A stretch of 17,636 bases of DNA, taken from contig JAUYGU010000047.1 of NCBI GenBank assembly GCA_030690405.1, positions 1 to 17,636 of the forward strand, in the 5' to 3' direction. The notes beneath the pieces are model-generated. The model ran no database searches. It was not told where the DNA came from and saw only the letters and a list, made by a program, of their open reading frames with translations. A program made the position numbers and the translations under genes. Of this stretch, positions 16,212-17,636 are shown piece after piece. Position 1 is the stretch's first letter; each line of letters opens with the position of its first letter. This DNA is from Dehalococcoidia bacterium. Lineage in GTDB: Bacteria > Chloroflexota > Dehalococcoidia > SM23-28-2 > RBG-16-64-32.

Positions 16212-16355
16212 ATGCGCTTCGTCCTCGGCCTCATTCTCGGCATCACCCTGGGCGTCAGCCTGGGGCTGCTGGTAGCCCCGCAGCCAGGCAGCGAGACCAG
16301 GAAGGCGCTGCGCGAGCGGATGCAGCGACAGGGCGCAGAGGAAGAGGAGCTCTAG
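16212..16355 (+). CDS. Small YtxH-like membrane protein (47 aa)
   Basis: The reading frame gives MRFVLGLILGITLGVSLGLL, then VAPQPGSETRKALRERMQRQ and GAEEEEL. The Gly-zipper-like membrane segment (GLILGITLGVSLGLLVAP) followed by a G-x-x-x-R-K/R-x-L helix is the hallmark of YtxH proteins (LFAPKSGKETR in relatives), but here shortened to 47 aa from the usual 90-130, without the long coiled coil. GGAGGTGGGTT lies right before the ATG and a strong promoter 65 nt upstream, so it is real despite its size. The next gene begins 9 nt later. Role unknown; YtxH proteins are linked to general stress in Bacillus. Confidence 0.72.
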   Translation: MRFVLGLILGITLGVSLGLLVAPQPGSETRKALRERMQRQGAEEEEL

Positions 16356-16364
16356 GGCTCAAGC

Positions 16365-16724
16365 TTGTCCGCGCAGGAGCAGTCGAAACAGTCAGACCAG
16401 AAGCTCCTTATCGTCATCGCGTCTGATTCGGACGCGGACAGCCTCATCCACAAGCTGGTGCAGCGCGGCTATCCCGCGACCAAGGTAAGCAGCACCGGCG
16501 GCTTTCTGCGACGAGGCAACGCTACCATCTTCTCCGGTGTTGACGCTGAAGATGTCGATAACGTTGTCGCGATCATCCGCAGCGAGTGCGAGGCGCGGAC
16601 GGAGTTCCTGCCGGCGCAGGCGCTGCCATTCCCGGAGAGCATCTACCCGGCGGAGCCGGTGGAGGTGCGGACCGGCGGCGCCATCGTCTTCGTGGTCGGC
16701 GTAGAGCGCTTCGAGAGGACGTAA
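16365..16724 (+). CDS. darA: PII-like cyclic-di-AMP receptor (DarA/PstA family)
   Basis: The 119-aa protein matches the CdAMP_rec/DUF970 family: KLLIVIASDSDADSLIHKLVQRGYPATKVSSTGGFLRRGNATIFSGVDAEDVDNVVAIIR, then GGAIVFVVGVERFER at the end. The TKVSSTGGFLRRGN stretch is the nucleotide-binding loop of DarA, and the order beta-alpha-beta x2 is that of PII. It should form trimers that bind c-di-AMP in the cytoplasm; the effector target is unknown in any species. The start is a TTG at 16365 with AGGG (16354-16357) 7 nt upstream; no ATG or GTG in frame fits better. It lies 9 nt after the YtxH-like gene, so is cotranscribed. No diadenylate cyclase gene is in the window. Confidence 0.9.
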   Translation: MSAQEQSKQSDQKLLIVIASDSDADSLIHKLVQRGYPATKVSSTGGFLRRGNATIFSGVDAEDVDNVVAIIRSECEARTEFLPAQALPFPESIYPAEPVEVRTGGAIVFVVGVERFERT

Positions 16725-16746
16725 GGGGCGGCTTCCGCTCTACGTC
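16718..16746 (+). terminator. Stem-loop at the end of darA
   Basis: GACGTA (16718-16723) plus GGGCGG (16726-16731) pair with CCGCTC (16735-16740) plus TACGTC (16741-16746), 12 bp with a 2-nt bulge and one wobble pair, and CTT loop. It includes the stop codon. There is no U-run, so termination may be factor-dependent. Confidence 0.45.
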
Positions 16747-16836
16747 GGGCCTGCCTCCGCACCGCCCTGATGACCACCGGCGACGAACAATCTCGCGGCG
16801 CCGGTACACGGTCCGGCTGGTCGAGAACCTTCTCTT

Positions 16837-16850
16837 CGCTCAGAATGACA
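16837..16850 (+). repeat. Dispersed intergenic repeat, copy 3 (terminal motif only)
   Basis: CGCTCAGAATGACA is identical to the end of copies 1 and 2, but the 61-bp block is absent; 16747-16836 shows only loose similarity in composition (TCGCGGCG). It lies 7 nt from the hppA stop, between convergent genes, as does copy 1. Confidence 0.7.
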
Positions 16851-16857
16851 GAAGCCG

Positions 16858-17636
<779 letters not shown>

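Overview
The window is about 17.6 kb of GC-rich, gene-dense bacterial chromosome, with both ends cut inside genes (ftsH at the left, a proton-pumping pyrophosphatase at the right). The gene mix suggests a Chloroflexota bacterium, perhaps Dehalococcoidia-like. It includes an alpha2-type glycyl-tRNA synthetase, a seven-iron ferredoxin, a translin-family protein, Thr/Pro-linker lipoproteins, a c-di-AMP receptor, a membrane pyrophosphatase and intergenic repeats ending in CGCTCAGAATGACA. This placement is inferred from gene content and remembered relatives, not from a search.

Layout. 1-762: ftsH (partial) and a 4-OT-type tautomerase, both on minus. 865-1944: rnhB and yraN on plus, from a TTGACA/TACTAT promoter. 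1945-2194: repeat-bearing spacer. 2195-4579: a divergent pair, an acyl-CoA dehydrogenase (minus) and an APH-type phosphotransferase (plus), which together match the two halves of ACAD10/ACAD11. 4580-4762: a second repeat copy. 4778-7775: a compact six-gene plus-strand operon encoding a Cas4/RecB-like Fe-S nuclease, an FmdB zinc ribbon, a one-pass membrane peptide, a second FmdB zinc ribbon, a lipoprotein and a translin-family protein, with junctions of 2-3 bp or short overlaps. 7823-8305: FKBP-type lipoprotein on minus. 8463-11375: uvrA, with one zinc-binding Cys replaced by Ser. 11417-12591: a REP-associated (Y1/HUH) transposase carrying REP-like palindromes inside its own reading frame, then an unrecognised 170-aa gene. 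12762-13049: ferredoxin with a strong terminator. 13154-14650: RNase J-like metallo-beta-lactamase protein, convergent with glyQS (14654-16036, minus). 16212-16724: a 47-aa YtxH-like peptide and a PII-like c-di-AMP receptor, divergent from glyQS. 16725-16857: a diverged repeat remnant. 16858-17636: hppA C-terminus, minus.

Most genes are housekeeping: protein quality control, RNA/DNA maintenance, translation and energy. The accessory or less understood parts are the translin/nuclease operon, the kinase plus dehydrogenase pair (probably hydroxyacyl-CoA catabolism), the self-decorated REP transposase and the dispersed repeat. Three genes (rnhB, the Fe-S nuclease, the RNase J-like gene) have a -10 element so close to the ATG that their mRNAs should be leaderless or nearly so. 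No tRNA, rRNA or CRISPR array was seen. All functional calls rest on motifs read by eye.
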